NCBI GenBank assembly: GCA_021159125.1
Contig: JAGGSL010000112.1
Coordinates: 1 to 14,747, forward strand
Length of the DNA: 14,747 nucleotides
From: Thermoplasmata archaeon
GTDB taxonomy: Archaea > Thermoplasmatota > E2 > UBA202 > DSCA01
Reading direction: 5' to 3'
Of this stretch, positions 1-7,170 are shown one piece after another. A program made the translations under genes and the position numbers. The first letter of the stretch is position 1. Every line of letters begins with the position of its first letter. Under the pieces are notes generated by a model. The model worked only from the letters and a program-made list of their open reading frames with translations, searched no databases and was not told the DNA's origin.

Positions 1-2
1 GC

Positions 3-110
3 GTCGGCGACTTCGACAATGACGGCAAAAATGAAATAAATGCAGGTGCAGTGGGAGTTGCAGAGGGCGAATCCTATATGTCATGGATATTCAAATACGG
101 GCTGGCATAG
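3..110 (+). CDS. C-terminal fragment of a secreted FG-GAP/VCBS-repeat protein (5' end outside window)
   Basis: Frame 3 is open from the window edge to a TAG at 108-110, while the other two forward frames stop early. The 35 visible residues begin VGDFDNDGKNEI, which is the calcium-binding DxDxDG-type loop of FG-GAP/VCBS beta-propeller repeats (Asp-Phe-Asp-Asn-Asp-Gly followed by acidic and hydrophobic residues). Proteins with these repeats are normally exported cell-surface or adhesion proteins in archaea. The fragment ends a few residues after the last repeat with WIFKYGLA, so there is no C-terminal membrane anchor. It converges with the next gene, whose stop lies one base away. The rest of the protein, including any signal peptide, is outside the window, so the function cannot be named further. 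Confidence 0.72.
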   Translation, partial: VGDFDNDGKNEINAGAVGVAEGESYMSWIFKYGLA

Positions 111-111
111 A

Positions 112-693
112 TTATATCTCCTGCTCTGTTCCCTGAGCTAAGGCATTAAAATGCTCTATCCCTTCCTGCACGCCTCTTGCAAAAATGATGTCCCCTTCCT
201 TCAGCACAGTGTTCTTATCTATTTCATATATCCATTTGCCGTTCCTTTTTATGGCTATTATCCACATGCCCGTCTTTGATGCAAGTTCTATATCCCCGAG
301 TTTTTTGCCGTTCAGGACAGATGAAGGGGCAATGGTCGCCTTTACAAATACCTCATCTGATGCAAGAATGCTTTCTTTTATTATCGGATGCAAAGCCACA
401 TCCCTCAGTTCAACATCTGCTATTTCCCTTGCACCGTCTGCAATCATTTCAGAGCATATGGCAAGTTGAATCATCGCAAGCGCATCATTTACCTCAAGCT
501 CATCATTTTTTACATCCTTGACTGCAAGTCTCTGGAATTTATCATTCAATACATCTATAAATTCTTCCAGTTCATATACTTCCTCTGCAAGCTCTCTGCT
601 GTCATAGATTATGGAGGAATATGCCAGGTCCACCATAAGCTCTGCCTTTTCTTTCAATTCAAGCAGCATTTCTTCAGCTTCTTTCTCGCTCAT
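112..693 (-). CDS. PhoU-like + TrkA-C (RCK_C) domain protein, second of a tandem pair
   Basis: This 193-residue soluble protein has two parts. Residues about 5-95 are all-helical and PhoU-like, with the signature ELMVDLAYSSII. Residues about 113-188 are a TrkA-C/RCK-C beta-alpha domain, with KKLGDIELASKTGMWIIAI and a later LKEGDIIFARG turn. TrkA-C domains bind regulatory ligands (cations, or c-di-AMP in some bacteria) and control ion transporters; PhoU domains bind metal clusters. The ATG overlaps the stop of the upstream paralogue by four bases, so the two are translationally coupled. The first 50 residues align closely with that paralogue (ELMVxLAYSxI, then AEEV), showing tandem duplication. 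Similar proteins are often labelled potassium-channel-related, but there is no pore or membrane segment here. Ligand and partner are unknown. Confidence 0.82.
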   Translation of the reverse strand: MSEKEAEEMLLELKEKAELMVDLAYSSIIYDSRELAEEVYELEEFIDVLNDKFQRLAVKDVKNDELEVNDALAMIQLAICSEMIADGAREIADVELRDVALHPIIKESILASDEVFVKATIAPSSVLNGKKLGDIELASKTGMWIIAIKRNGKWIYEIDKNTVLKEGDIIFARGVQEGIEHFNALAQGTEQEI

Positions 694-1319
694 TCTAATA
701 CCCTTATCTTGCCTTTCAAAAATTTGTCAAGATGCTCGAGCCCTTCCTCAGGCCCAACCCCGATTGCGACATCTCCCTTTTCAAGCGTGATATTCTTCGG
801 GTTATACATCCATCTTTTTCCCCTTCTCAACGCAACTATTCTCACACCTGTTTCTGATGCGACATGAAGTTCAGGAAGACTGCGTCCCACTGCAGGCGAT
901 TCTCCTTCAACAACCATCTTTCTTATCATCTCGTCAGATTCTTTCAGAAGGCGGGGAAGCAGCGGATGTTTAAGCTTTACTGAAAGCAGTTTCACTATGT
1001 CGCCTGCTGCGCCCGATATCATCTTGGCTGCTTCGGCCATTTGAAGTATGCCTGAAAGTTTTTCTGCATCTTCCTTTGTGCGGGCGGCGAGCATGGCCAT
1101 GATTCGCATCTGATAGTTGAGCTTCTCAATATGGACTTCAAGATATCTTACTTCCTCTGCTATATCTGAATTATTGAAAAGGATGGCAGAGTATGCAAGA
1201 TACACCATAAGCTCCGATATGTTTTTCATTTCTACCAGCAGTTCCTTTATGCTGGTCGGTTTGTATTCTATCTCCTCGAACTCTGCTTCTTTCCAGCGGG
1301 GCTCCTTCATTTCATCCAT
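690..1319 (-). CDS. PhoU-like + TrkA-C (RCK_C) domain protein, first of a tandem pair
   Basis: This 209-residue paralogue of the downstream gene has a short charged N-terminus, a PhoU-like helical region (about residues 22-115, with SELMVYLAYSAILF) and a TrkA-C domain (about 133-205, with VASETGVRIVALRRG and LEKGDVAIGVGPEEGLEHL). No membrane segment is present, so it is probably a cytoplasmic regulatory subunit. Its TGA overlaps the ATG of the second copy (690-693), and the two products may form hetero-oligomers. An AT-rich box at 1334-1346 lies about 25 nt before the ATG with no Shine-Dalgarno, consistent with a leaderless transcript. A second in-frame ATG lies three codons downstream. The gene is divergent from the RAM/transporter operon and shares its 77-base promoter region, so coregulation is possible. 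The physiological ligand is not deducible. Confidence 0.82.
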   Translation of the reverse strand: MDEMKEPRWKEAEFEEIEYKPTSIKELLVEMKNISELMVYLAYSAILFNNSDIAEEVRYLEVHIEKLNYQMRIMAMLAARTKEDAEKLSGILQMAEAAKMISGAAGDIVKLLSVKLKHPLLPRLLKESDEMIRKMVVEGESPAVGRSLPELHVASETGVRIVALRRGKRWMYNPKNITLEKGDVAIGVGPEEGLEHLDKFLKGKIRVLE

Positions 1320-1333
1320 ATAATCTGATGATG

Positions 1334-1346
1334 TTTAAATATATAT
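1334..1346 (-). promoter_or_regulatory. TATA box for the PhoU/TrkA-C operon
   Basis: An AT-only run (on the minus strand ATATATATTTAAA) is centred about 22-26 nt upstream of the ATG at 1319. This is the usual archaeal TATA-to-start distance for a leaderless gene. Confidence 0.5.
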
Positions 1347-1372
1347 CGAAAGACCGAACAATTTGATAACCT

Positions 1373-1380
1373 TTTATATA
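1373..1380 (+). promoter_or_regulatory. TATA box for the RAM/transporter operon
   Basis: TTTATATA is centred at about 1376. A start site about 26 nt downstream would fall near 1402, between the two candidate ATGs at 1397 and 1409. That spacing does not clearly favour either start but slightly questions the 1397 one. Confidence 0.5.
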
Positions 1381-1396
1381 TCCTGTAATATATTCC

Positions 1397-1648
1397 ATGG
1401 GCGAGAGCATGATAAAAGCATACATAATGGTATTGGTATATATCGGAAAACTTGGAGAAGTGCTTGACAAATTAAGAAAAATAGAGAATATAAAGAGTAT
1501 CGCTGTCACTGCGGGTGATTATGATATTATCACAAAGGTGAGTGTGGAAACCCTCGAGGAGTTAATGGAGGTGACAGATAAAATACAGCTCGTGGGCGGA
1601 ATAAAGAGGACAACAACATCTGTAATAGAGAAAGAGATAGAATTATGA
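1397..1648 (+). CDS. Stand-alone RAM (Lrp/AsnC ligand-binding) domain protein
   Basis: The 83-residue product is a single RAM (regulation of amino acid metabolism) domain, the effector-binding half of Lrp/AsnC regulators, without the DNA-binding helix-turn-helix. The family pattern is visible: a first strand (AYIMVLVYIG), a helix, then VTAGDYDIITKV at residues 37-48 (the conserved G-x-Y/H-D turn), a second helix and a last strand. RAM domains dimerise and build higher oligomers that bind amino acids or related small molecules. The start could be the ATG at 1397 or the one at 1409 (MIKAYIMV), which matches the usual family N-terminus better; the TATA box at 1373-1380 does not settle it. The TGA overlaps the ATG of the downstream transporter (1645-1648), so the two are coupled. 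The ligand is unknown. Confidence 0.85.
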   Translation: MGESMIKAYIMVLVYIGKLGEVLDKLRKIENIKSIAVTAGDYDIITKVSVETLEELMEVTDKIQLVGGIKRTTTSVIEKEIEL

Positions 1649-2877
1649 AAATAAGGATACGGAAGAAATATCTGTTCTATGTTCTTCTCATACTATCTGC
1701 ATTTATAGCAGCCGTAACCACATCAATAGACGGGATAATATCCTATTTTTACATAAGCAATCCCTGGGTTTTCGGCGTATCGGTATTTCTTGTTGGGGTT
1801 TTTATAACCCTGTTTTTATCCTTGATTCTTTCCGTGCCCATAGGCAATAATAAAAGCATCGGCTCTGTAATCGACCCCTCCTTCAGAAGAATTCGTTTTG
1901 TCAAAAAAGAGGAGTTAAAATACCACATAATGGCTGGAATCGGAAACACGGTATCCACACTTGGATATCTTTATGTGGTCTCCAAATTTGTAGACCCGTC
2001 TGCAGTGCTTCCGTTTTTCCAGGTTGTAATTCTGTACCTTCTTATTGTTGAGTCTTTATCAGAAAAAGATGCTCCCACTCTCGCAGAAACAGAATCATCA
2101 ATAATAGTCACATTCGGTGCTATAATGACATCCATCTCGCTATCCGGAGAAGTCAATGTGATGGCGTTGCTTGTAATATTTCTGGTTATGAATCCGGGGT
2201 GGGTATTGCTGGCAATATATCAGAGAAAACTTAAATTGATGAAGATAGGGGATACACACAACGATTCGATAAATATACGCCTCTGGAACGTCATATTCAC
2301 CACAGTATTTACGGCTGTTTTTGTTTTTATTTACAACAAAGATTATTTCTTTGAAGCCATAAATGCATCGTTCAAATTTTATCCGTGGCTCTCACTTACA
2401 ATGGGCGTGACCTTCTTTTCATATGTGCTGTATATCAGGGCGCTGGGCCTCGGCAAGGCCAGCATATCCCAGGCGGTAAAGGCGTCCACGATAATATTTG
2501 CCATACCCCTCTCCCTCCTGCTGTCGCATTATATGAATTTCTCATTTTCCGCAAGTCCCACCCTTCTGGTAATAAAACTCATGGGGATAATACTCGTAGT
2601 TCTGGGTGTTGCAACCTTTGCCCTGACAGAGGTGAGGGCTTACGTGTTCATAAATGCTCAGGGTGATAAATCGATAAAGGAGCTGATGGATGAGATATGG
2701 GGCATAAGGGGTGTCGTTGCAGTTTCCGCACTGGCTGGAAAACATGACCTGATTGCAAAGGTGCGCATCAGAACTTTGGGAAAGGGATACGAACGCATAA
2801 TAAGGCGCCTGGAGGGGATAGAAGGTATTGAAAAATTCATGTGGCAATCAATATTAAAGGAGTGGGAAGAGATTTAG
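1645..2877 (+). CDS. EamA/DMT-like 10-TM transporter fused to a C-terminal RAM domain
   Basis: The first 330 residues of this 410-residue protein hold about ten hydrophobic segments (roughly 9-35, 41-64, 92-112, 118-138, 150-166, 171-191, 212-230, 246-266, 279-294 and 306-327). That is the topology of the drug/metabolite transporter (EamA) superfamily; the stretch YIRALGLGKASISQAV resembles the DMT motif near the end of the second repeat. Residues about 330-410 are a soluble RAM domain of the Lrp/AsnC type, with ALAGKHDLIAKVRI near 372-385 matching the equivalent turn of the small RAM protein just upstream. The arrangement suggests a metabolite exporter or importer whose activity is set by ligand binding to the cytoplasmic RAM tail, perhaps with the free RAM protein as partner. 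Substrate and direction are not deducible. Start: the ATGA overlap with the previous gene. Confidence 0.78.
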   Translation: MKIRIRKKYLFYVLLILSAFIAAVTTSIDGIISYFYISNPWVFGVSVFLVGVFITLFLSLILSVPIGNNKSIGSVIDPSFRRIRFVKKEELKYHIMAGIGNTVSTLGYLYVVSKFVDPSAVLPFFQVVILYLLIVESLSEKDAPTLAETESSIIVTFGAIMTSISLSGEVNVMALLVIFLVMNPGWVLLAIYQRKLKLMKIGDTHNDSINIRLWNVIFTTVFTAVFVFIYNKDYFFEAINASFKFYPWLSLTMGVTFFSYVLYIRALGLGKASISQAVKASTIIFAIPLSLLLSHYMNFSFSASPTLLVIKLMGIILVVLGVATFALTEVRAYVFINAQGDKSIKELMDEIWGIRGVVAVSALAGKHDLIAKVRIRTLGKGYERIIRRLEGIEGIEKFMWQSILKEWEEI

Positions 2878-2882
2878 TCATT

Positions 2883-2890
2883 TTTATATA
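2883..2890 (+). promoter_or_regulatory. TATA box for the phosphorylase gene
   Basis: TTTATATA is centred 25-26 nt before the ATG at 2912. It starts just after the preceding gene ends at 2877, so the phosphorylase has its own promoter and probably a leaderless mRNA. Confidence 0.6.
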
Positions 2891-2911
2891 TCTAGAAGGG
2901 ATAGTAAAGTT

Positions 2912-3658
2912 ATGAGGATAGGGCTGATAGGCGGCACAGGCATTTATGAATTTGAAGGCGACGGCATATTTGTCAGTACACGATATGGAAATGTGGAGCT
3001 GACTCGTTCCGTACATGATAAAAATGAAATATTTTTTCTTCCTCGCCATGGAAGGGGACATGATATGCCGCCCCATAAAATAAATTACAGGGCGAACATA
3101 CAGGCATTGAAAGATGCGGGGGTTGAGCGCATAATTGCAGTAAGCACGGTCGGCTCAATGAAAGAAGGCATTTCTGCAGGAAGTATGTTCGTTCCTGACG
3201 ATTTTATTGATTTTACAAAACGTCCGTCAACATTTTTTGATGATGAAGTTGTGCATGTGGACATGAGCCAGCCCTTCTGTCCCGAGGTGAGGGAAGCGAT
3301 ATTGAAAGCAGCGAGAAAGAGAGGCAAGGTTTTTGAGGGGACATATGTATCCACGGAGGGCCCGAGATTTGAGACAAAAGCGGAGATAGCCATGATGGGC
3401 AAGTTTGCAGACGTTGTGGGAATGACTCTTGTGCCGGAGGTAGTGCTTGCACGTGAGAGAGGAATGTGCTATGCCTCATTATGTATTGTCTCAAACATGG
3501 CTGCAGGGCTGCAGCATAGCTTGCCTGCGGATGAAATAGCGGCGATATACGAAAAAATGAAGAAGGTTGTAATGGATGTTGTCATTGATGCAATAGAGCT
3601 CATCCCCGAAGAGAAGGGATGCAAGTGCAGCGAAGCGGTTGAGCGTGGGCGGCTGTGA
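2912..3658 (+). CDS. mtnP: S-methyl-5'-thioadenosine / methylthioinosine phosphorylase (purine nucleoside phosphorylase family 2)
   Basis: This 248-residue cytoplasmic enzyme cleaves 5'-methylthio-purine nucleosides with phosphate, in methionine/polyamine salvage. Family motifs are all present: GGTGIY (7-12, phosphate loop), FLPRHGRGH (42-50), NYRANI (58-63), STVGSMKEGI (78-87), GPRFET (150-155) and GMTLVPE (170-176). Counting from Met171 (human Met196), the two aspartates that hold the adenine 6-amino group in human MTAP (Asp220, Asp222) fall on Asn195 and Ala197. An Asn there is typical of enzymes accepting 6-oxopurines, so methylthioinosine may be the real substrate, as in euryarchaea that first deaminate methylthioadenosine. 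The C-terminus carries a Cys-x-Cys pair (237, 239), as reported for thermophilic archaeal relatives. It has its own TATA box. Confidence 0.92.
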   Translation: MRIGLIGGTGIYEFEGDGIFVSTRYGNVELTRSVHDKNEIFFLPRHGRGHDMPPHKINYRANIQALKDAGVERIIAVSTVGSMKEGISAGSMFVPDDFIDFTKRPSTFFDDEVVHVDMSQPFCPEVREAILKAARKRGKVFEGTYVSTEGPRFETKAEIAMMGKFADVVGMTLVPEVVLARERGMCYASLCIVSNMAAGLQHSLPADEIAAIYEKMKKVVMDVVIDAIELIPEEKGCKCSEAVERGRL

Positions 3659-3664
3659 GCAAAG

Positions 3665-3673
3665 TTTTTTATT
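3665..3673 (+). promoter_or_regulatory. TATA box for lhr
   Basis: TTTTTTATT is centred about 26 nt upstream of the GTG at 3695. The spacing supports the GTG as a leaderless start codon for the helicase. The T-run could also help terminate the upstream phosphorylase transcript. Confidence 0.5.
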
Positions 3674-3694
3674 CTAACGCTTTCTTTTTCAAAA

Positions 3695-6235
3695 GTGATT
3701 GAATACGCCGAGCAGGAATACAGCGACGAGGAGGTTTACTCGCTCCTTGCGCCCGAAGTTGGAGAATGGTTTAGAAGAAAGTACGGCACGTTCACTCCTC
3801 CGCAGAAATATGCTGTAAAGGAAATACACGACGGAAAAAACACGCTCATTTCTTCCCCTACGGGCTCGGGTAAAACGCTTTCGGCATTTCTTGCCGCGAT
3901 AAGCGAATTGCTCACCCTTGCCAAAAAAGGCAAACTTGAAGATAAAATTTATGTGCTGTACATCTCTCCTCTCAAAGCGCTGAACAACGACATAGAGCGC
4001 AACCTTGAAGAACCATTGAAAGAAATTTATTCAATGCATGAAATAAAGGACAGAATAAGAATTGGCGTCAGAACCGGGGATACAACCCAGAAGGAACGGC
4101 AGCATCAGGCGAGGAAGCCGCCCCACATATTTATAACGACGCCTGAGAGCCTTTCCATTGTTCTCAATGCGCCGAAATTCTCTCAAAAGCTGAAGGAGGT
4201 AAAATGGGTCATAGTGGATGAAATCCATTCCCTTGCTGACAATAAAAGAGGGTCACATCTCTCCCTGTCGCTTGAACGCCTCTCATATGGGATGAAGAAA
4301 AAGCCGATAAGAATAGGACTTTCTGCGACCATTTCTCCAATGAAAGAAATTGCAAAATTTTTAGTTGGAAAAGGAAGGAAATGCCTTATAGTGGACGTGA
4401 ATTTTTTGAAGAAAGTGGACATCAAGGTCATTTTGCCCGTTGAAGATCTGGTATACACTCCCGCCTCAGAATCATCAGATGCCCTCTACAAAAAACTTGA
4501 CGAACTCATATCGTCACACAGAACGACTCTTATCTTCACAAACACAAGGAGTGCGACAGAAAGAGTCGTATTCAATCTGAAAAAAAGATTCAGCAGATAT
4601 GAGGACAGCATAGAGGCACATCATGGCTCTCTCTCGAGAGAAGTGCGCATTGATGTGGAGAAGCGTTTAAAAAACGGGGAGTTGAAATGCGTTGTTTCTT
4701 CAACAAGCCTTGAGCTCGGCATAGACATCGGATACATTGATCTCGTAGTCTTGCTTGGCTCACCGAAAAGCGTTACAAGGGCTATGCAGCGCATCGGAAG
4801 AAGCGGACATTTTTTGCATGAGACTTCAAAGGGCAGGATAGTTGTTCTTGACAGAGACGACCTGGTGGAATGCACTGTTCTCGCAAAAGAGGCAAAGAAA
4901 GGAAGGCTTGACCGCGTGCATATCCCGCGCAATGCTCTTGACGTTCTTGCCCAGCATATTGTGGGCATGGCAATAGAGAAAAAATGGGAAGTAAAAGAAG
5001 CATTGAAGGTGATAAAAAAAGCATATCCTTTCTCATCGCTGCCGGAAAAAGACTTCATAAATCTTCTTAAATATCTTTCCGGAGGACATGAAGAACTGGA
5101 AGGGAGAAAGATATACGGAAAGATATGGTTTGACGAAAACGAAAAAATTTTTGGGAGGAGGGGCAAGATGGTGCGCCCCATATATTATCTCAACATTGGC
5201 ACAATTCCGGATGAGGTAGGCATAAAAGTTTATGCTGTCCCGAAGAAATATGTCGGCAAGGTGGAGGAACCGTTTGTTGAAAGATTGAAAAAGGGAGACA
5301 TATTTGTGCTTGCCGGGAAAACTTATGAATTCATAAAATCAAAAGGCATGAGCATTTATGTAACGCCTCGTCCTGATGCTTCCCCCACAATACCCTCATG
5401 GTTTTCTGAACAGCTCCCGTTGAGCTACGACCTTGCGATGCAGATAGGGGCTTTCAGAAGGAAAACAGAGGCGGCAATAAGAAAGGGAAAGGCGGGCAAT
5501 ATTCGTAAAGCAATAAGGGAATATTTTGCGGAGCAAATGCATTTTTCGGTGCCCCACGACAGAAAGGTTGTTATCGAGAATTTTGTAAGAGATGGTTACC
5601 GTCACTTGGTTTTCCATACTCTTGTCGGCAGGAGAGCAAATGATGCGCTTGCAAGAGCATTTGCATACCGCCTGTCGAAAATGAAAGGTTTGAACGTCAA
5701 ACTTGCAATAAATGACAACGGATTTGACATGATGTATTCCTCAAAGAAGAAAGATGTGAAGGATGAGGACATAATCTCTCTTTTCTCATCGCAGGATTTG
5801 AGAGAGCATTTGAAAAATGCACTTAAAAATACGGAGATGCTGAGGAGGCGTTTTCGTCACGTGGCGACTCGTTCCTTCATGATTCTGAAAAATTATCTGG
5901 GGCATGAAATGAGTGTTTCCCGCCAGCAGAGAAATGCTTCGATGCTTTTTAAAGTTGTGAATGAGATTGACCCCGAATTTCCGGCGCTGAAGGAAACATA
6001 CAGGGAAATCATGGAAGATGCCATGGATATAAAAAATGCAGAGGATTTTCTGAGTGGGGTGGAGAAAGGGAGAATAGAAATCCATATTTTGAGGGCAGGG
6101 CTTCCGTCTCCTTTTTCCTTCAACATACTTGCAATGGGCTCGACAGATGTTGTTCTCATGGAGGACAGGAAGATGCTCGTGCAGCAAATGCACAAGGAAG
6201 TTATGGAGGCAATAAAAAATGAAGAGCGAAGTTAA
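3695..6235 (+). CDS. lhr: Lhr-type superfamily 2 DEAD/DEAH-box helicase (Lhr core)
   Basis: The 846-residue length is typical of archaeal Lhr-core proteins. Helicase motifs appear in order: Gln37 in a Q-like element, Walker A SPTGSGKT (54-61), motif Ia around SPLKAL (91-96), TTPESL (148-153), DEIH (175-178), SAT (210-212), TNTRSATE in the second RecA domain, TSLELGIDIG and QRIGRSGH. The C-terminal half is the winged-helix plus Lhr-specific region and ends with the family-typical PSPFSFNIL. Lhr proteins are 3'-5' translocases that unwind DNA, often RNA:DNA hybrids, in repair. The GTG start is chosen because a TATA box lies 26 nt upstream, no earlier in-frame ATG is seen, and the motif spacing fits. 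The last 17 bases overlap the phosphoesterase gene, indicating an operon. Confidence 0.95.
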   Translation: MIEYAEQEYSDEEVYSLLAPEVGEWFRRKYGTFTPPQKYAVKEIHDGKNTLISSPTGSGKTLSAFLAAISELLTLAKKGKLEDKIYVLYISPLKALNNDIERNLEEPLKEIYSMHEIKDRIRIGVRTGDTTQKERQHQARKPPHIFITTPESLSIVLNAPKFSQKLKEVKWVIVDEIHSLADNKRGSHLSLSLERLSYGMKKKPIRIGLSATISPMKEIAKFLVGKGRKCLIVDVNFLKKVDIKVILPVEDLVYTPASESSDALYKKLDELISSHRTTLIFTNTRSATERVVFNLKKRFSRYEDSIEAHHGSLSREVRIDVEKRLKNGELKCVVSSTSLELGIDIGYIDLVVLLGSPKSVTRAMQRIGRSGHFLHETSKGRIVVLDRDDLVECTVLAKEAKKGRLDRVHIPRNALDVLAQHIVGMAIEKKWEVKEALKVIKKAYPFSSLPEKDFINLLKYLSGGHEELEGRKIYGKIWFDENEKIFGRRGKMVRPIYYLNIGTIPDEVGIKVYAVPKKYVGKVEEPFVERLKKGDIFVLAGKTYEFIKSKGMSIYVTPRPDASPTIPSWFSEQLPLSYDLAMQIGAFRRKTEAAIRKGKAGNIRKAIREYFAEQMHFSVPHDRKVVIENFVRDGYRHLVFHTLVGRRANDALARAFAYRLSKMKGLNVKLAINDNGFDMMYSSKKKDVKDEDIISLFSSQDLREHLKNALKNTEMLRRRFRHVATRSFMILKNYLGHEMSVSRQQRNASMLFKVVNEIDPEFPALKETYREIMEDAMDIKNAEDFLSGVEKGRIEIHILRAGLPSPFSFNILAMGSTDVVLMEDRKMLVQQMHKEVMEAIKNEERS
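6205..6209 (+). promoter_or_regulatory. Shine-Dalgarno site for the phosphoesterase gene
   Basis: GGAGG lies inside the end of lhr, nine bases before the ATG at 6219. This internal gene of an operon uses a ribosome binding site, unlike the leaderless first genes. Confidence 0.55.
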
Positions 6236-6959
6236 GATATGGGACGGCGTATTTGCCACAGACAGCTACTGCCTCCATATGCCGGCACAAAATGCAATAA
6301 TAATCGCAGATTTGCATCTTGGATATGAGGGAGTATTGCGCATGGAAGGCGTGGCAATGCCCAGATACCAGGAAAAAGTGATAATGGAAAAACTGAGCAG
6401 CATTATAAAAAAATATGGGCCTGAGAAAGTCATCGTCAATGGGGACTTTAAACATAATTTCGGGAGAAATTTGAAGCAGGAGTGGCAGGAAGTCAGCAAC
6501 GTTCTGAAATTTTTATGTAAAAAAGGGGATGTTGTGCTTATCAGGGGAAACCATGACAATTTTCTGAAGACTATTGCCTCCAAATTCGACGTTACGATGG
6601 CGGATAAATATAATATAAAGGGCATTACAATCGCCCACGGGCACAAAGATGTTAGGGGAAAAAAGATGATAATCGCGCATGAGCATCCCTCGATAAAGTT
6701 GAGAGATAGGGTGGGCGCAACTCTCTCTTTGCCATGCTATCTATTTTCAGATGAAATAATAGTGATGCCTGCTTTTTCTCCTCTTGCATCTGGAACAGAT
6801 GTTTCATCTGCAGATGCTGGCGATTATCTCTCCCCAATATTGAAAAAGCACGATATGGATAAATTCAGAGTGCTGGCAATAAGCGAAGCGGGCCTGCTTG
6901 ATTTCTCGACTGTGGGAAATATGAAAAAAGCAGATTACCACAGAAATTCATTTAGATGA
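6219..6959 (+). CDS. Calcineurin-like metallophosphoesterase, archaeal Lhr-associated (ICC-like, COG1407 type)
   Basis: This 246-residue protein has the metal-binding motifs of the calcineurin superfamily: DLHLG (31-35), GDFKHNFG (75-82), GNHDN (110-114), then His residues in AHGH (139-142) and AHEHPS (153-158). These supply the two-metal site that hydrolyses phosphodiesters or phosphomonoesters. The start is fixed by GGAGG at 6205-6209 and by its 17-base overlap with lhr. In many archaea a phosphoesterase of this group lies next to an Lhr helicase, so the pair probably acts on nucleic-acid ends or repair intermediates; the exact substrate is not visible. There is no membrane segment or signal peptide. 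The C-terminal 30 residues are less conserved-looking and may vary between species. Confidence 0.88.
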   Translation: MKSEVKIWDGVFATDSYCLHMPAQNAIIIADLHLGYEGVLRMEGVAMPRYQEKVIMEKLSSIIKKYGPEKVIVNGDFKHNFGRNLKQEWQEVSNVLKFLCKKGDVVLIRGNHDNFLKTIASKFDVTMADKYNIKGITIAHGHKDVRGKKMIIAHEHPSIKLRDRVGATLSLPCYLFSDEIIVMPAFSPLASGTDVSSADAGDYLSPILKKHDMDKFRVLAISEAGLLDFSTVGNMKKADYHRNSFR

Positions 6960-6991
6960 GTTATGGCTCGGGCGCCGCTATGCTTATATCC

Positions 6992-7023
6992 GCCTTTTTC
7001 ATTCCTTCCAGCAACAAAAAGGC
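6992..7023 (+). terminator. Inverted repeat after the lhr-phosphoesterase operon
   Basis: GCCTTTTT (6992-6999) and AAAAAGGC (7016-7023) form a perfect eight-base inverted repeat with a 16-base loop, 33 bases after the phosphoesterase stop. It could act as a transcription end or processing hairpin. The T-rich arm itself could be an archaeal T-tract terminator. Function is not proven. Confidence 0.3.
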
Positions 7024-7065
7024 AGAGGCACTTTATACCCCGACCTTATCGGTGGAGATGAGAAT

Positions 7066-7167
7066 ATGTTTGATACAGGAAATACGGCTTTTATGCTTGT
7101 TGCAACAAGTCTTGTGATGTTGATGACTCCTGGCCTTGCTTTTTTATGGCGGGCATGGCGGCAATAA
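7066..7167 (+). pseudogene. amt: Remnant of an ammonium transporter (Amt) gene, N-terminal first membrane segment only
   Basis: The ATG at 7066 opens a 33-codon reading frame, too short for the usual ORF cut-off, starting MFDTGNTAFMLVATSLVMLM and continuing TPGLAF. This is the start of Amt/MEP/Rh ammonium transporters: acidic-T/D-G-N-x-A-aromatic, then the first membrane helix ending in MLMxPG(L/V)xFFYGGM. After GLAF the frame breaks, but restoring one base in the T-tract at about 7141-7145 and removing one C near 7154 gives FFYGGM, then AAIKN, the expected Amt continuation to about 7172. Homology then stops, replaced by the next gene's promoter. A full Amt has about 400 residues, so this is a truncated, frameshifted relic. 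A TTTATA box (7032-7037) and a purine-rich GGTGGAGATGAG lie before the ATG, so a 33-residue membrane peptide could still be made. Confidence 0.72.
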
Positions 7168-7170
7168 AAA

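Noticed and set aside
388..867. A 159-residue plus-strand frame across the PhoU/TrkA-C pair
   Set aside because: It is a shadow frame rich in Phe, Ile and Cys, crossing two overlapping minus-strand genes whose paralogy supports the minus strand.
1320..1396. A search for operator palindromes between the two divergent operons
   Set aside because: Only AT-rich TATA-like runs were seen; no convincing inverted or direct repeat for a regulator.
4621..5181. A 186-residue minus-strand frame opposite lhr, and similar long frames at 5786-6259 and 6266-6646
   Set aside because: They lie fully antisense to genes with clear motifs, have Ser/Phe/Arg-rich shadow composition, and show no recognisable domain.
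6964..7062. A short plus-strand frame beginning MARAPLCLYPP after the phosphoesterase
   Set aside because: Its composition is unlike its neighbours, it includes the inverted repeat, and it matches no family I recognise.
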